From Tritrichomonas foetus (lineage: Eukaryota; Parabasalia; Tritrichomonadida; Tritrichomonadidae), in contig MLAK01000823.1 in the NCBI GenBank assembly GCA_001839685.1, positions 1-58,789 on the forward strand: 58,789 nucleotides of DNA. The letters run 5' to 3'. Below, piece after piece: positions 18,732 through 28,088 of the stretch (position 1 is the stretch's first letter; the number at the start of each line of letters is the position of its first letter). A model generated the notes under the pieces. That model made no database searches. It worked only from the letters and a program-made list of their open reading frames with translations, and was not told the DNA's origin. A program made the translations under genes and the position numbers.

Positions 18732-19172
18732 ATGAGCTCAGAAGAGGTAAATAATACCGAAAACATAACGCCAAGTCAAACAGAAACCAATAATGAATCA
18801 ACTGGAGATAAAGAAAACTGTACAGAAGAAAATCAATCGAATACTGAAGATCAGCATGTAATCACGTATCGCTGTCAGCAATGTCGCATAATCCTCTTCA
18901 AATCGACTGACATTATTCCACACGAAGCGACAAAGCTTCGAGATTTCGCAAATAAACGGAGACAATTTGCCGATGGAAGTAACAAATGCTCTTCTTTCTT
19001 TATAGAAAAACCAAATTGGCTTGATGCTCGCGGCAGAATGTCCGACACAATATATTGTCCCAAATGTAACTATAAAATCGGGCATTTTTCATGGAAAGGC
19101 TCTCAGTGCTCATGCGGTGAATGGGTCAAGCCATCTTTCCAAATTCCTATTTCCAGAGTTGATGCAATTTAA
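18732..19172 (+). CDS. Stand-alone Yvh1/DUSP12-type zinc-binding domain protein (no phosphatase domain)
   Basis: This 146-residue protein has an acidic, disordered N-terminus (1-42, MSSEEVNNTENITPSQTETN...). The C-terminal zinc-binding domain of Yvh1/DUSP12 follows. It contains YRCQQCRIILF (about 47-57), KCSSFFIEKPNWL (about 85-97), IYCPKCNYKIGHFSW (about 107-121) and QCSCGEWVKPSFQI (about 124-137), then RVDAI at the end. These match the human DUSP12 tail motif by motif. The HCxxGxxR phosphatase domain that precedes it in other eukaryotes is absent, and the ORF starts cleanly at an ATG with a leader-like context. In yeast the zinc domain of Yvh1 is the part needed to release Mrt4 from pre-60S particles. 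A ribosome-assembly role is therefore likely (inference), and the adjacent gene encodes eL42. Confidence 0.85.
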   Translation: MSSEEVNNTENITPSQTETNNESTGDKENCTEENQSNTEDQHVITYRCQQCRIILFKSTDIIPHEATKLRDFANKRRQFADGSNKCSSFFIEKPNWLDARGRMSDTIYCPKCNYKIGHFSWKGSQCSCGEWVKPSFQIPISRVDAI

Positions 19173-19242
19173 ATTTCATTTCCTTTTGTTTAAAATATCT
19201 CAAAAACTCCTTTTGCCTTTGCTCTTCTTTTTATTATTTTAT

Positions 19243-19656
19243 TTCTCATTCATTATTATCCACTCATCATTTTTCAATCATCATTTCTCATTCATTATTT
19301 TTCAATCATCATTTCTCATTCATNNNNNNNNNNNNNNNNNNNNNNNNNNNNNNNNNNNNNNNNNNNNNNNNNNNNNNNNNNNNNNNNNNNNNNNNNNNNN
19401 NNNNNNNNNNNNNNNNNNNNNNNNNNNNNNNNNNNNNNNNNNNNNNNNNNNNNNNNNNNNNNNNNNNNNNNNNNNNNNNNNNNNNNNNNNNNNNNNNNNN
19501 NNNNNNNNNNNNNNNNNNNNNNNNNNNNNNNNNNNNNNNNNNNNNNNNNNNNNNNNNNNNNNNNNNNNNNNNNNNNNNNTCATTCATCATTTTTCATTCA
19601 TCATTTCTTATTCATTATTTCTCATTCATCATTTTCCATTCATCATTTCTTATGCA
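19243..19656. repeat. (T/C)ATTCATCATTT(C/T) simple repeat with a 256-base N gap
   Basis: Both flanks are made of degenerate CATTCATCATTTCTCATTCAT-like units. The gap 19324-19579 (256 N) sits inside, so the array is longer than shown and could not be assembled. Read as protein it gives a His/Ser/Phe-rich nonsense frame that should not be annotated. It lies between the Yvh1-type gene and the ARL13-like gene, at their 3' ends. Confidence 0.85.
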
Positions 19657-19810
19657 TCAAGGAGTACAGGCATAAATAGATTTTGGATATCAAGTCCAAA
19701 TCAACTTGAAGATAAAGAATTAGTGAATTGAATATCAAAACAGAAAAAAGCCATATTTACTTTAAAACAGTTTTAGTTCTCTAACAATTATAATAATAAT
19801 AATACACACA

Positions 19811-20584
19811 TTAATTTCGAGTTTCATCATCTATATTAGACTCAAGCGTCGTAGAATTATTATTAATTTTCGTACCATTTGATGATGTTGCGTGGTCTGA
19901 TGATGGTTGTATTGAGTTACTTGATGACTCACTTGATTCTTCATTTTGACGGCTTCGAATTCTTTCGAGTTTTTTAGCATGCTCAGCTTTTTCAATTTCT
20001 TCTTGTTCTTCAATATCAGCCACTCTTTTCTTTTGAATAGAATCGTAACTATTTAAAATTTTTTGAATAAGCTTTGTCACTGAATTTGTAACACCTGGGT
20101 TACATTTTCCATCTTTTACTTCAGTAACGATAGCGTCATATATTTCGACATCTTCTGGGATTTCCAATTTTTTTCTTATTTCGTCTTTTGAAACATGCCC
20201 ATCAATATCCTGCTTATTCGCAACTACAACATATGGCTTGCCTGCCATCATTGGGTGGGCTAAAATTCCTTCGAGCGTTTTTTTGCTTTCCTCGAACTTT
20301 TCCGGGTCTGACGAATCGACAACATAAACGAATCCGAATATAAAGGCGTAATATCTTTGCCAAACCGATCGAAATTTCGCACTTCCACCTAAATCATATA
20401 TCGTAAGTTTGGTAGCGTCATACATCATTGTTGCGTGGGCAAATCCGATTGTTGGAACGCAATCAAAATCATAGCTTCCATTTAGCGCGTGGAGAAGACA
20501 GGTTTTTCCTGCATTATTAAGTCCAAATATTGAAATAACAATTTCTTCCTGTGCAACAGTTTTGGCAGAAGCACAACAACCCAT
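19811..20584 (-). CDS. ARL13-like Arf-family GTPase (ciliary type)
   Basis: From the ATG at 20584 this is 257 residues. It begins MGCCASAK, suited to N-myristoylation at Gly2 and palmitoylation at Cys3/Cys4. The G domain has GLNNAGKT (P-loop), VPTIGF (switch I), YDLGGSAKFRSVW (switch II) and VVANKQD. Like ARL13B, it lacks the catalytic Gln of Arf (Ser follows the GG here, Gly in ARL13B). It shares VDSSD...GKP...VLANKQD-type sequence and has a coiled, Glu/Lys-rich stretch (about 183-215) after the G domain. A Ser/Asn-rich tail ends the protein. ARL13B anchors to ciliary membrane and acts on ARL3. An AACGGTTTAT sequence lies about 70 bp upstream. The start at 20629 was rejected because the MGCC start is the acylation site. 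Confidence 0.78.
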   Translation of the reverse strand: MGCCASAKTVAQEEIVISIFGLNNAGKTCLLHALNGSYDFDCVPTIGFAHATMMYDATKLTIYDLGGSAKFRSVWQRYYAFIFGFVYVVDSSDPEKFEESKKTLEGILAHPMMAGKPYVVVANKQDIDGHVSKDEIRKKLEIPEDVEIYDAIVTEVKDGKCNPGVTNSVTKLIQKILNSYDSIQKKRVADIEEQEEIEKAEHAKKLERIRSRQNEESSESSSNSIQPSSDHATSSNGTKINNNSTTLESNIDDETRN

Positions 20585-21351
20585 TTTTGTGAAATTTGTG
20601 AGAATAACGTGTCTATTGAAGAAATTCAAAAGAAGGGGTGATTAGATTGACCATAAACCGTTATTTTTTCTGAACAAATTTTTCTGAAATCAAAGTCATT
20701 TTTCCAAGAAAAATTGTAACCACATTTGAAAACAACCATTTAGTCATCTTCTAGGAATAATAATTGAACATGCATAGATAAACCACGAGTATAAGGTAAA
20801 TGTATCTTTTTCATGTTTCAACATGATTTTTGTCATAAAGCACCAGATATTTTCATCAACTTTTTTGATAGAATGAAATGTGGATATTAATAACACCCTC
20901 ATCAATTAAGCTCATACAATTTCCTATAAGTTTGGAACTACTAAATGTTAAATTGTTTGTATGATTTTCCAAATAGGCCTTCTAAAGTTCATGAAAGAAG
21001 AAATATAAATATAGATTCAGTTCAATTGAAAGAAAGAATTAGTTTGAAATATCTATCGTTTCCGATCGAAAATGAAAAAGATAAATTTCCCGCTCATAAG
21101 CCATAATATCACACTAAAAAAATATTCCTTATGCTTTGAATAATATTCCATGATGAAAAAATTAAAATATATTAAGATTGTAGAATATCAACAGCTGAAA
21201 TATGTACATCTAAACAATTTCAGTTATTGTAAACTTCTGAAAATCTGTGAATATTTCAATATTTTGAATGACTCATGAACTTTAAGGTAAATTTGTGGGG
21301 AAAAAGTGAACAAATAATTGAAATTTCTATTTTTGAGCACAAAATAAAAGA
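20585..21351. other. Divergent intergenic region, no gene seen
   Basis: This 767-bp AT-rich region separates the ARL13-like and PQ-loop genes. ATAAACCGTT (20653-20662) is a Myb-like motif on the ARL13 side. I see no other structure. Confidence 0.45.
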
Positions 21352-22254
21352 ATGAATACTGACACGGGGTTTGAATACTCAATGTCAGGCTTCCTCGATT
21401 ACACAGCCTCGATGGAAACAGGATCTTCGGGAATTTGGCAACTTGTCGGTTACATAATTTTACTTGGAACCGTAATTTCACTCATCCCTCAAATTCACAG
21501 TCTTATTAAACGGAGGTCAAGTTATGGATTGAATCCTCTCACGCTTTACATCACAAATTTCAGTCAATATATTTTACTTTTCAATATTATCTGTTTACGA
21601 ACATCCGATTTTGTCGCAATTCAGCAAGTCAACTTTTTCCAAATTCTTCCGCGATTGATGACATTTTTAAATGCCTTTGCACTGTGGGTTGCATACTTGC
21701 CAATTATATTTTTGAATATGGTGTATTTTGATAAAGAGCCTCGCTCTGTTCGTCAACAAGATGCAATACCAATCGAACAACTTTTTAATCGACTTTTCAC
21801 AATTCTAAACGTAGTTGGGTCGGTTATTATAATGTTCATTTATTTTGCCCTTTTAATTTTCACAGGTATTGGGTCATCACCAATTACAGTGATGGGTAAA
21901 TTCTTTGGAACGGCAACTCTGGTGTCTGTTGTTATTCAGTATATTCCCCAATTCATCACAACATGTAAATTGAAGGATAATGGTTCATTTTCTTTATTGC
22001 TTTTGGCTATCCAAGCGCCAGGAGGAACGGCATCGGCGCTTTTTATGGCTATTGGTCAAGGTGACCACTGGACAACTTGGATTTCAACACTCGCTGCATC
22101 AATTCAGCAATTTTGCCTTTTGTTTTTATGTCTTTTCTTCAAATGGAGGAGAAGGAGGAACAAAAGATTCAGGCAGCCTCTTCTTGGAGACGAGAGTTCG
22201 GCTACACCAAATGTGGTGGATCCGCTTATGCATGACCAGAATATTCTGAGTTGA
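21352..22254 (+). CDS. PQ-loop repeat membrane protein
   Basis: This 300-residue multi-span protein has two PQ-loop motifs: LIPQIHSLIKRRSSYGLNP (about 44-62) and YIPQFITTCKLKDNGSFSL (about 196-214). About seven hydrophobic spans surround them, the layout of the PQLC/cystinosin/KDEL-receptor superfamily. Members export cystine, cationic amino acids or lipid-linked sugars from lysosomes and the ER. The substrate here cannot be told. The tail is basic then acidic-polar and contains RQPLLGDES, a possible dileucine lysosomal sorting signal. The start at 21352 is the first ATG and precedes the hydrophilic lumenal N-terminus. Confidence 0.85.
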   Translation: MNTDTGFEYSMSGFLDYTASMETGSSGIWQLVGYIILLGTVISLIPQIHSLIKRRSSYGLNPLTLYITNFSQYILLFNIICLRTSDFVAIQQVNFFQILPRLMTFLNAFALWVAYLPIIFLNMVYFDKEPRSVRQQDAIPIEQLFNRLFTILNVVGSVIIMFIYFALLIFTGIGSSPITVMGKFFGTATLVSVVIQYIPQFITTCKLKDNGSFSLLLLAIQAPGGTASALFMAIGQGDHWTTWISTLAASIQQFCLLFLCLFFKWRRRRNKRFRQPLLGDESSATPNVVDPLMHDQNILS

Positions 22255-23034
22255 TTTTGAAAATCTTTCAATTGTGAAATGTTCGCATTTTGTGTTATCA
22301 TATATTATATATAAAGATATTATATATTTGCCATATTAGGAATTTTATTTATTATGAAAACTTTTTATTTGGAAACACTTTATTGGGAAATTTATAATAT
22401 TTGATTATTATTGTGGCAATATTACGTAATAAGAGTAAACTAATTTATTTTTAATCAATTCAATTTAATTTTAATTAATTTAATTTATTTTTAATCAATT
22501 CAATTTAATTTTAATTAATTTAATTTATTTTTAATCAATTTTTTGTGATTTGGACTGAAATAAATTATTCATAAAGAAGACCGAAAAAATATGGAATATG
22601 AAATTTTATCCAACAAAAGAAAAAACAAATGATGACTAATAGAAATTCAAGAATGTGTAATATACATAATAATTTTGATGATGCTTTGCGGAAAATAACA
22701 CTCAATTTGAATGCTTTATGACACTTTCGGATAATTCTCTGGTTTTATTTCATTTATTTGAATTTTTATTTGACATAAATGTGAAATATATAAATTTACT
22801 CGATTTATTCCCTTACGAAGATGAGATATGACGATAAATTTTTTGCGCATTGTTTGGCCAATTTGTGGCTCATTTCAAATATTTTAAACGAATCGTTCTG
22901 GTCGAAAATGAAAATTGCAATCAGATATATATTATCAGTTAAATTCACGAGAGAAATTAGTAGGTTCAGAGAATAAAAATTTCTGAGAGATTCAATTTCC
23001 TCTTTCAAAAAAAAAAAAAAATCTAAACTTAAAA
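22255..23034. other. Intergenic, 780 bp, with a 40-bp tandem repeat
   Basis: Apart from the tandem repeat at 22441-22540 and a poly-A run just before the next ATG, nothing was seen. The minus-strand frame at 22805-23050 overlaps the next gene's start and is not credible. Confidence 0.5.
22441..22540. repeat. 40-bp tandem repeat, 2.5 copies
   Basis: The unit reads TAATTTATTTTTAATCAATT followed by CAATTTAATTTTAATTAATT. It is present exactly at 22441-22480 and 22481-22520, with a half copy to 22540. It consists only of A/T plus one C per half unit. Confidence 0.9.
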
Positions 23035-25077
23035 ATGTCGGTAAGCTCAAGTTCCTACACCAGAAAACGAGATGTCAAACTTCCTGAAAAGTACTTCGAT
23101 ATTAACAATTACACCACACTTAATGCGTACAGAGATTTATTAAGTTATATTTTGAAAGAGGATATTTGCCCTCTTCCAAGTGAAATCGCAGACGATTTGA
23201 ATCCCAAACCATGGGTTACAGTACAATATCAAAAAGCGACAAAAAACTACATAGATCATTTCAAAGCCAAACCACGATATTTTACGCAATATCCTAATTT
23301 TACAATCATTTATGGAGTTTCATTGGCATCGGCCCTTGGATCAGCAAACAAAGACGAATCGAACGCACTGTGGGACTATACAAACCAAATATTATCATCA
23401 CTGAAAATTCTTCCTGATGAAAAATTGCTTGATATTTTTATTCCCGCAGCAATTGGAAAAGTGTATAATGACGATTCATTCCAAACCCAATTCATTAACA
23501 TTTTAGTTGAAAAATATTCAATCACAACATTTTTCCCACACTACATAACTTTTCTCCAAAGTGTTGTCGAAACAAAGAAAATTAATAGATATCATATTTC
23601 CATTGTGACAAAAATTGTTACAACTTATTCTATTGATTCTCATGATTTAGAAGCTTTGAAAGGGGTTATTGACTCATTGAAAATGGAGAGTTTTCCAGGT
23701 GTTCAAAGCCAGGTCAAATTATTGAAGCAAGCTTTAATGGAATTCGAAAGTGAACAATTTAATTATCAATCTTCTTTTTCGCCGCGCGAAAATTCACAAT
23801 TAATGAAACGTTCGCCGGCTAGGTCAGTCAGTTCTAGGCATAGTTTCCTTTCTGGGGCTTCTTCTTTTGCAGCACCAAGCGCAAGATCCATCAGTCCTGA
23901 AATTCTTGAAGAAATTCTCGAAAATGCAGAATCAGGAACTTTTGAATCTTCTACAGGAATTTTGAATGAAGCTCGAGCTCAGCTTGAAAGATTGAAAGAA
24001 TTCCCAAGAAATCGATCTTTCGAGCCACTTTTCAATCTTGCTTTAGAAACTTATAAAAAACGTGATACAACTGATGAAGAAAAGAAACATATTTATTTAT
24101 TAATGACGAGTTTAAATACTTTATGCAATCCAATCGAATTGTTGAATATATACCTCAAAAACCAAAACAATAAGAAATACCAAGGAGATTTTCTTGAGCA
24201 ATGTTATCAACACTTTTTGAAAACTTCTGGTGTGTCAGAAATTGTCTCAAAAACCACAAAGCTTCCTGTTTCCCTAGTCGTTCAAAGTGAGCTAGCTCCA
24301 CGAAAAGACATAGAATTCGCATTCACTTGTTTGAACTACTGGGAATCTTCTTATGATGGTGTACGACGCGTTTGGGAGCTTATCAAAAACGAACCTGAAA
24401 TTGATATTAATGAATATTTCGATCCACTTGACTTCACACAAAAGTGCTTCTTAATTACTGGTTTAAGGGCACACATGATGGATGATAACTTGGAAAGCCT
24501 TGAGCCAGTCATTGAAAAACTTGATAGTAGAATGATGAATGAAACAAAGAGTGCGAGAGTGGCAAGAGAAGCTCAAATTGTAGGTGAAAAAATGAGTGAA
24601 TTAATCAAAACTGAAACTCCAAAAATGAGAAATTATCGTTCACCTGCTGGATCATCAAGATCATCATCCCGCCAGACTCCATCTAGGCTTGATTCGTCCC
24701 ATAGCTCCAGGTATGGTGATTACTCTAAATATGAAACCGGCTCACGATTCGGGAATTTGAAGCATTTAGATGGAACAAAATTTGATTCATCTTCGAGGGT
24801 GAGTAGCAGTGCATATAAATCTGACCTACTCAAAGATTTACCATCCGATAGAAGCTCAAGAATAACACCAAGGAAATTTTCACTCGCCAACCAAGATAAA
24901 AGTGATTTTATGATGAAAACACCGAATTCCAGAGTATTATCAAAACCACCATCATCATCATCAAAAGCTAGCGTAAATGTTGCCCTTTCCAGGAACACTG
25001 TTACTGCGGAAGTGAGGGCGAAAGTTTTGGCAAGAACAGCAAATGCCAAAACACCTGTAAGACAAACCCATGTATGA
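23035..25077 (+). CDS. Unidentified 680-aa protein with helical domains and Ser/Arg-rich linkers
   Basis: Two helical regions (about residues 18-245 and 300-520) have the look of ARM/HEAT-type or TOG-like repeats. A Ser/Arg/Ala-rich linker (about 248-295, with RSPARSVSSRHS) separates them. The last 155 residues are basic and Ser/Thr/Arg-rich with repeated SSR and TPxR motifs, a pattern of microtubule-binding proteins such as CLASP. I cannot assign a family. There is no signal peptide or membrane segment. The first ATG (MSVSSSSYTRKR) is used; it directly follows a poly-A stretch and an in-frame region without coding signal. Confidence 0.8.
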   Translation: MSVSSSSYTRKRDVKLPEKYFDINNYTTLNAYRDLLSYILKEDICPLPSEIADDLNPKPWVTVQYQKATKNYIDHFKAKPRYFTQYPNFTIIYGVSLASALGSANKDESNALWDYTNQILSSLKILPDEKLLDIFIPAAIGKVYNDDSFQTQFINILVEKYSITTFFPHYITFLQSVVETKKINRYHISIVTKIVTTYSIDSHDLEALKGVIDSLKMESFPGVQSQVKLLKQALMEFESEQFNYQSSFSPRENSQLMKRSPARSVSSRHSFLSGASSFAAPSARSISPEILEEILENAESGTFESSTGILNEARAQLERLKEFPRNRSFEPLFNLALETYKKRDTTDEEKKHIYLLMTSLNTLCNPIELLNIYLKNQNNKKYQGDFLEQCYQHFLKTSGVSEIVSKTTKLPVSLVVQSELAPRKDIEFAFTCLNYWESSYDGVRRVWELIKNEPEIDINEYFDPLDFTQKCFLITGLRAHMMDDNLESLEPVIEKLDSRMMNETKSARVAREAQIVGEKMSELIKTETPKMRNYRSPAGSSRSSSRQTPSRLDSSHSSRYGDYSKYETGSRFGNLKHLDGTKFDSSSRVSSSAYKSDLLKDLPSDRSSRITPRKFSLANQDKSDFMMKTPNSRVLSKPPSSSSKASVNVALSRNTVTAEVRAKVLARTANAKTPVRQTHV

Positions 25078-25321
25078 AATAATTTGTTTGATTAATAGTT
25101 TTTTATCTAAATAAGAATTTTTGATACTTGAACTTATTTGCTTTATTTCTTTATTTGTTGAATAATTCACTCATATTAACTAATGAGACAAGAGAGTTTA
25201 TCAATTAATTGACAATTCAATTTACTTAAATAATTAATACAGGGTTTCTTGATTTTCCAATATTCAAAAAAGATTGATGTATTTTATGTAAATTAAAATC
25301 ATATGTGATTACAACTTTATT

Positions 25322-25696
25322 TTAATATCTATATAGAGCATAGCATATTCCAACAGCAAAAACTGTGTTATTTGAAAATGTTTCTCTTGCATAATTATCA
25401 GTGTCATTATCCCAAAATCCTCTAAATCCCATTGCAATCCCTTGCCCTCTCTGTTCTCCTATCAAAACTTGAACAATCAGTTTATAATTAGGAGGGAGGA
25501 CTTTTTTAAGTCTTGCTTTAAGTTGTTCAACAATGTCACGAGTTGTTTGTGACACAGCTTCAGGAATATACGAATGTTTTGCTAAAGATTCAGCAAGTTG
25601 CTCTTTAATGATTTCCTGGGCCTGTAGAACTTTGAATTTGTTATTAAAAGAAGGACCTGCTTTTGGTAGTGTTGGCTGCTCTGATTCCATATTCAT
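25322..25696 (-). CDS. Tctex-type dynein light chain (DYNLT2B/TCTEX1D2-like)
   Basis: This 124-residue protein ends in the Tctex1 fold. Helices KVLQAQEIIKEQLAESLAKH and TTRDIVEQLKARLKK are followed by YKLIVQVLIGEQRGQGI, FWDNDTDNYARETFSNNT and VFAVGICYALYRY. The QVLIGEQRGQG and FWDxDTDNYA strings are the signature of Tctex1-domain proteins, and the sequence is closest to the DYNLT2B group that joins the intraflagellar-transport dynein. It therefore points to flagellar or cytoplasmic dynein. A 244-bp gap (25078-25321) separates it, tail to tail, from the unidentified 680-aa gene. Confidence 0.9.
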   Translation of the reverse strand: MNMESEQPTLPKAGPSFNNKFKVLQAQEIIKEQLAESLAKHSYIPEAVSQTTRDIVEQLKARLKKVLPPNYKLIVQVLIGEQRGQGIAMGFRGFWDNDTDNYARETFSNNTVFAVGICYALYRY

Positions 25697-27029
25697 GATT
25701 TAAAAAACGGACAAAAAATTTCGCATCTCATCATGAGATCCTCCATCCTGTGAATCTTTCCAATACAATTGTTGTGGATATAAAATTAGAAGAAACTCTT
25801 AACATCACTTTGGGAAGATTTCTCTAAATAATCTATAAAAATAAAAATAAAAAATGAAATTCTAAAACAAACAAATGAAAATAAAGAAACAATAAAAAAT
25901 AAATTACTAGTATTTCCATTTTATTTCAAAAAAAACACAAAAGAGATTTATATTTAATAAAATGAAGTCTGCATTTCTTAAAACCGCATGAATTGAAATA
26001 AAAATATTAATATGTAATCCAAAATAGCAAATGGAAGATTGTTTGACAGTGTTGGATCATTAAAATACTGAACAAAGAAGAAATAATCGGGGAAACAACT
26101 AATTATAAGATCAGCCGGATAAACAAAAAGTGTAACTAAAGAAAAAAGTTTTTTGGAAAAATTTCTGTTTTGAAATGAAAACTTGCAGCGAAAAATTGAC
26201 AACTAACTAAAAATAAACACCTGAAAGTGCAATCAAATATGAATGAGGTTTTTGTATTGAAAAATAAAAGATTCATTACTAAAAGAAGCATAAACAACTA
26301 ACAAAAACGCGTAGATATTTCGAAATTGATTTTCAATGATTTCCGCAAAAATAGAATAAAAAATGATGTCGTGGGCTTAAAAAAAGATCCACGATGAAAA
26401 AGTTTTCGATATCATGATTTATGGGATATCAATGCTTGTAGAATCTGTAAAGATGACTGGTTGGTGATTTGACCTTCACTCCCAGTATTTAGACACATTT
26501 CATCAAAATTTGTTTCACATGTAAAAAGACAAGGAACATAACTTTTATTCAACGAGAAATTGGTAATAAATTTTCTATTATAATATTTTGTCCTTTATTT
26601 AAAAAGTATTTTGACATTGATTTAAGTGAAATAAAATCAGAAAGATTTTGAATTTGGATTTTGAAAAACTGTTTGGGATGTTCTTTCAATGGAAATTTAG
26701 CATTAATTGTACTTTTATTGACTGAATAGTGTAGATATAACAGATGATTTGTTTCAATTTTAGATAAAGGATAAGAATTTGGAGATGTAAAAATATCAAT
26801 GAAAGAAAAAACAAAAATACAGGTGAATATTGTTGTTTCTATACTTGCCAAAGTATTAAACAAAACATTTAATCATTTCTGGAAATGCTCTGATTTTTTT
26901 AACATGATAATAATATTAATAACTTTCATTTCACATTTCGAATTATCGATAATTTGTGAGGAGAAAAAAATCAAATGTGCTATTCGCAAATTGATGTATC
27001 AAAAAGTGAGAAAATTATCAAAAAATATA

Positions 27030-27108
27030 TAATTGTAATCCTATTAATAATATATAAATATTATAATTTAAAAATCAAGATACAGAGAAAACCAAATCCA
27101 AAAAAAAA
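27030..27108 (+). repeat. 79-bp dispersed repeat, copy A
   Basis: It is identical base for base to 58711-58789, the last 79 bases of the window. With the ten bases before each copy included, similarity continues with one mismatch. It ends in A9, after which this copy continues with TTGTGAG. Origin is unknown. The copy at the window end cannot be followed further. Confidence 0.9.
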
Positions 27109-27242
27109 TTGTGAGAAAAAAATAAACCCCACAGAAATTTCTGAGAATTATNGAGATAAAAAGTGATTTTATAGCATTAATATCTTGATTATTTCTTATC
27201 ATAAATCGTGCTTTTTATTATCATATGACCCTCCATCGAAAA

Positions 27243-27503
27243 TTATAATGTTTTCCAAAATACAAAAATGAAGTATAAAAAAAATATTAATAATTTTGAT
27301 ATAAATAAAAAAAATTTAGGCATCAATGAGAAGATTATGAATGTTTTGCCATCTAAATGGCGAGTCATCAGAAAATTCACTTGGCATCGAGTCTGGAAAA
27401 AAACATATTGGATTCCATTTTTCTTGATTTGGTCTTTCAATCGTTGTATCTGTATCCCTGCTTGAGAATGTGCTGTTGAGGACTGCCAGTCTATTTTCTT
27501 CAT
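27243..27503 (-). CDS. Doubtful small ORF, 86 aa
   Basis: The ATG at 27503 begins a frame whose first 60 residues (MKKIDWQSSTAHSQAGIQIQ...) look polar and protein-like. The last 20 form one hydrophobic stretch. No family is recognised and no promoter motif is obvious. The opposite strand also has a 65-codon ATG frame here, so it may be chance. Confidence 0.15.
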   Translation of the reverse strand: MKKIDWQSSTAHSQAGIQIQRLKDQIKKNGIQYVFFQTRCQVNFLMTRHLDGKTFIIFSLMPKFFLFISKLLIFFLYFIFVFWKTL

Positions 27504-27605
27504 ATACTAAAATTTTATGACAGAAAAGATTTCAATACATTCATATTTGTCAAATGGAAATTGAATTAATTCAACATCACTGAGTTAAAACTATCAAAAT
27601 TTTCG

Positions 27606-27625
27606 CGATTTTTAATTAAAAATCG
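27606..27625. repeat. Perfect 20-bp palindrome
   Basis: CGATTTTTAATTAAAAATCG is fully self-complementary. In AT-rich DNA such palindromes occur by chance at an appreciable rate. It lies about 460 bp upstream of the LRR gene. Confidence 0.8.
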
Positions 27626-28088
27626 ATAGAAGAAGTGTAAATAGAATTATAGGAAGCAGTATTATAATCTTTGTGATTCTTGGAAAAAAAGCTTCTCACA
27701 ATTTTTTTTTAAGCTTCCTCCAAAATCGCTCTTTTTTCGGTTTAATTGTTGCAAAATTTCAAAACTATGAATAAATATGGCTCATAACTATAAAAAATAG
27801 ATTTAACAATTGACTGAAAGCTGTTCACCCGAAAACTGAAACAATAGCTTCTTCTGAATCATTTTCGAAATATTTTTGAATTCGGCCATTTGCGAAGTTT
27901 GCGATAAGGGAAATTTTCGTCATTCTTTTAGCTATTTGGGTTTTGATTTTTGACTGATGGTATTAAGTAATACTGATGATAAGGATCATTTTAGTGATTT
28001 CGTACGTTAAGACTATTTGGTTTGTATACATCTATCACATCAAATAATCTTTCCTAAACGGCCGCGCTTTTATCTCAGTTCATATATC

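Larger units (their letters stand above)
25697..28088. other. Gene-poor 2.4-kb region
   Basis: This very AT-rich DNA has only short frames, none convincing. A 77-codon ATG frame (26799-27032, plus) with one hydrophobic segment and an 86-codon ATG frame (27243-27503, minus) are the best, and neither resembles a known protein. It also holds a 79-bp repeat at 27030-27108 that recurs at the window's right end, an ambiguous base at 27152, and a perfect 20-bp palindrome at 27606-27625. It could contain promoters for the flanking genes or unrecognised repeats. Confidence 0.45.

Noticed and set aside
19021..19731. A long frame spanning the N gap.
   Set aside because: Most of it is unknown sequence, and the visible parts are simple repeat and another frame of the Yvh1-type gene.
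26549..26863. A 104-codon minus-strand frame in the gene-poor region.
   Set aside because: It opens at TTG, not ATG; the only usable ATG is late, and no domain is visible.
27079..27096. An ATACAGAGA string resembling the U6 snRNA ACAGAGA box, present in both copies of the 79-bp repeat.
   Set aside because: There is no AGC triad, no G/C-rich stem and no other U6 sequence nearby; the surroundings are almost pure A/T. Chance match.
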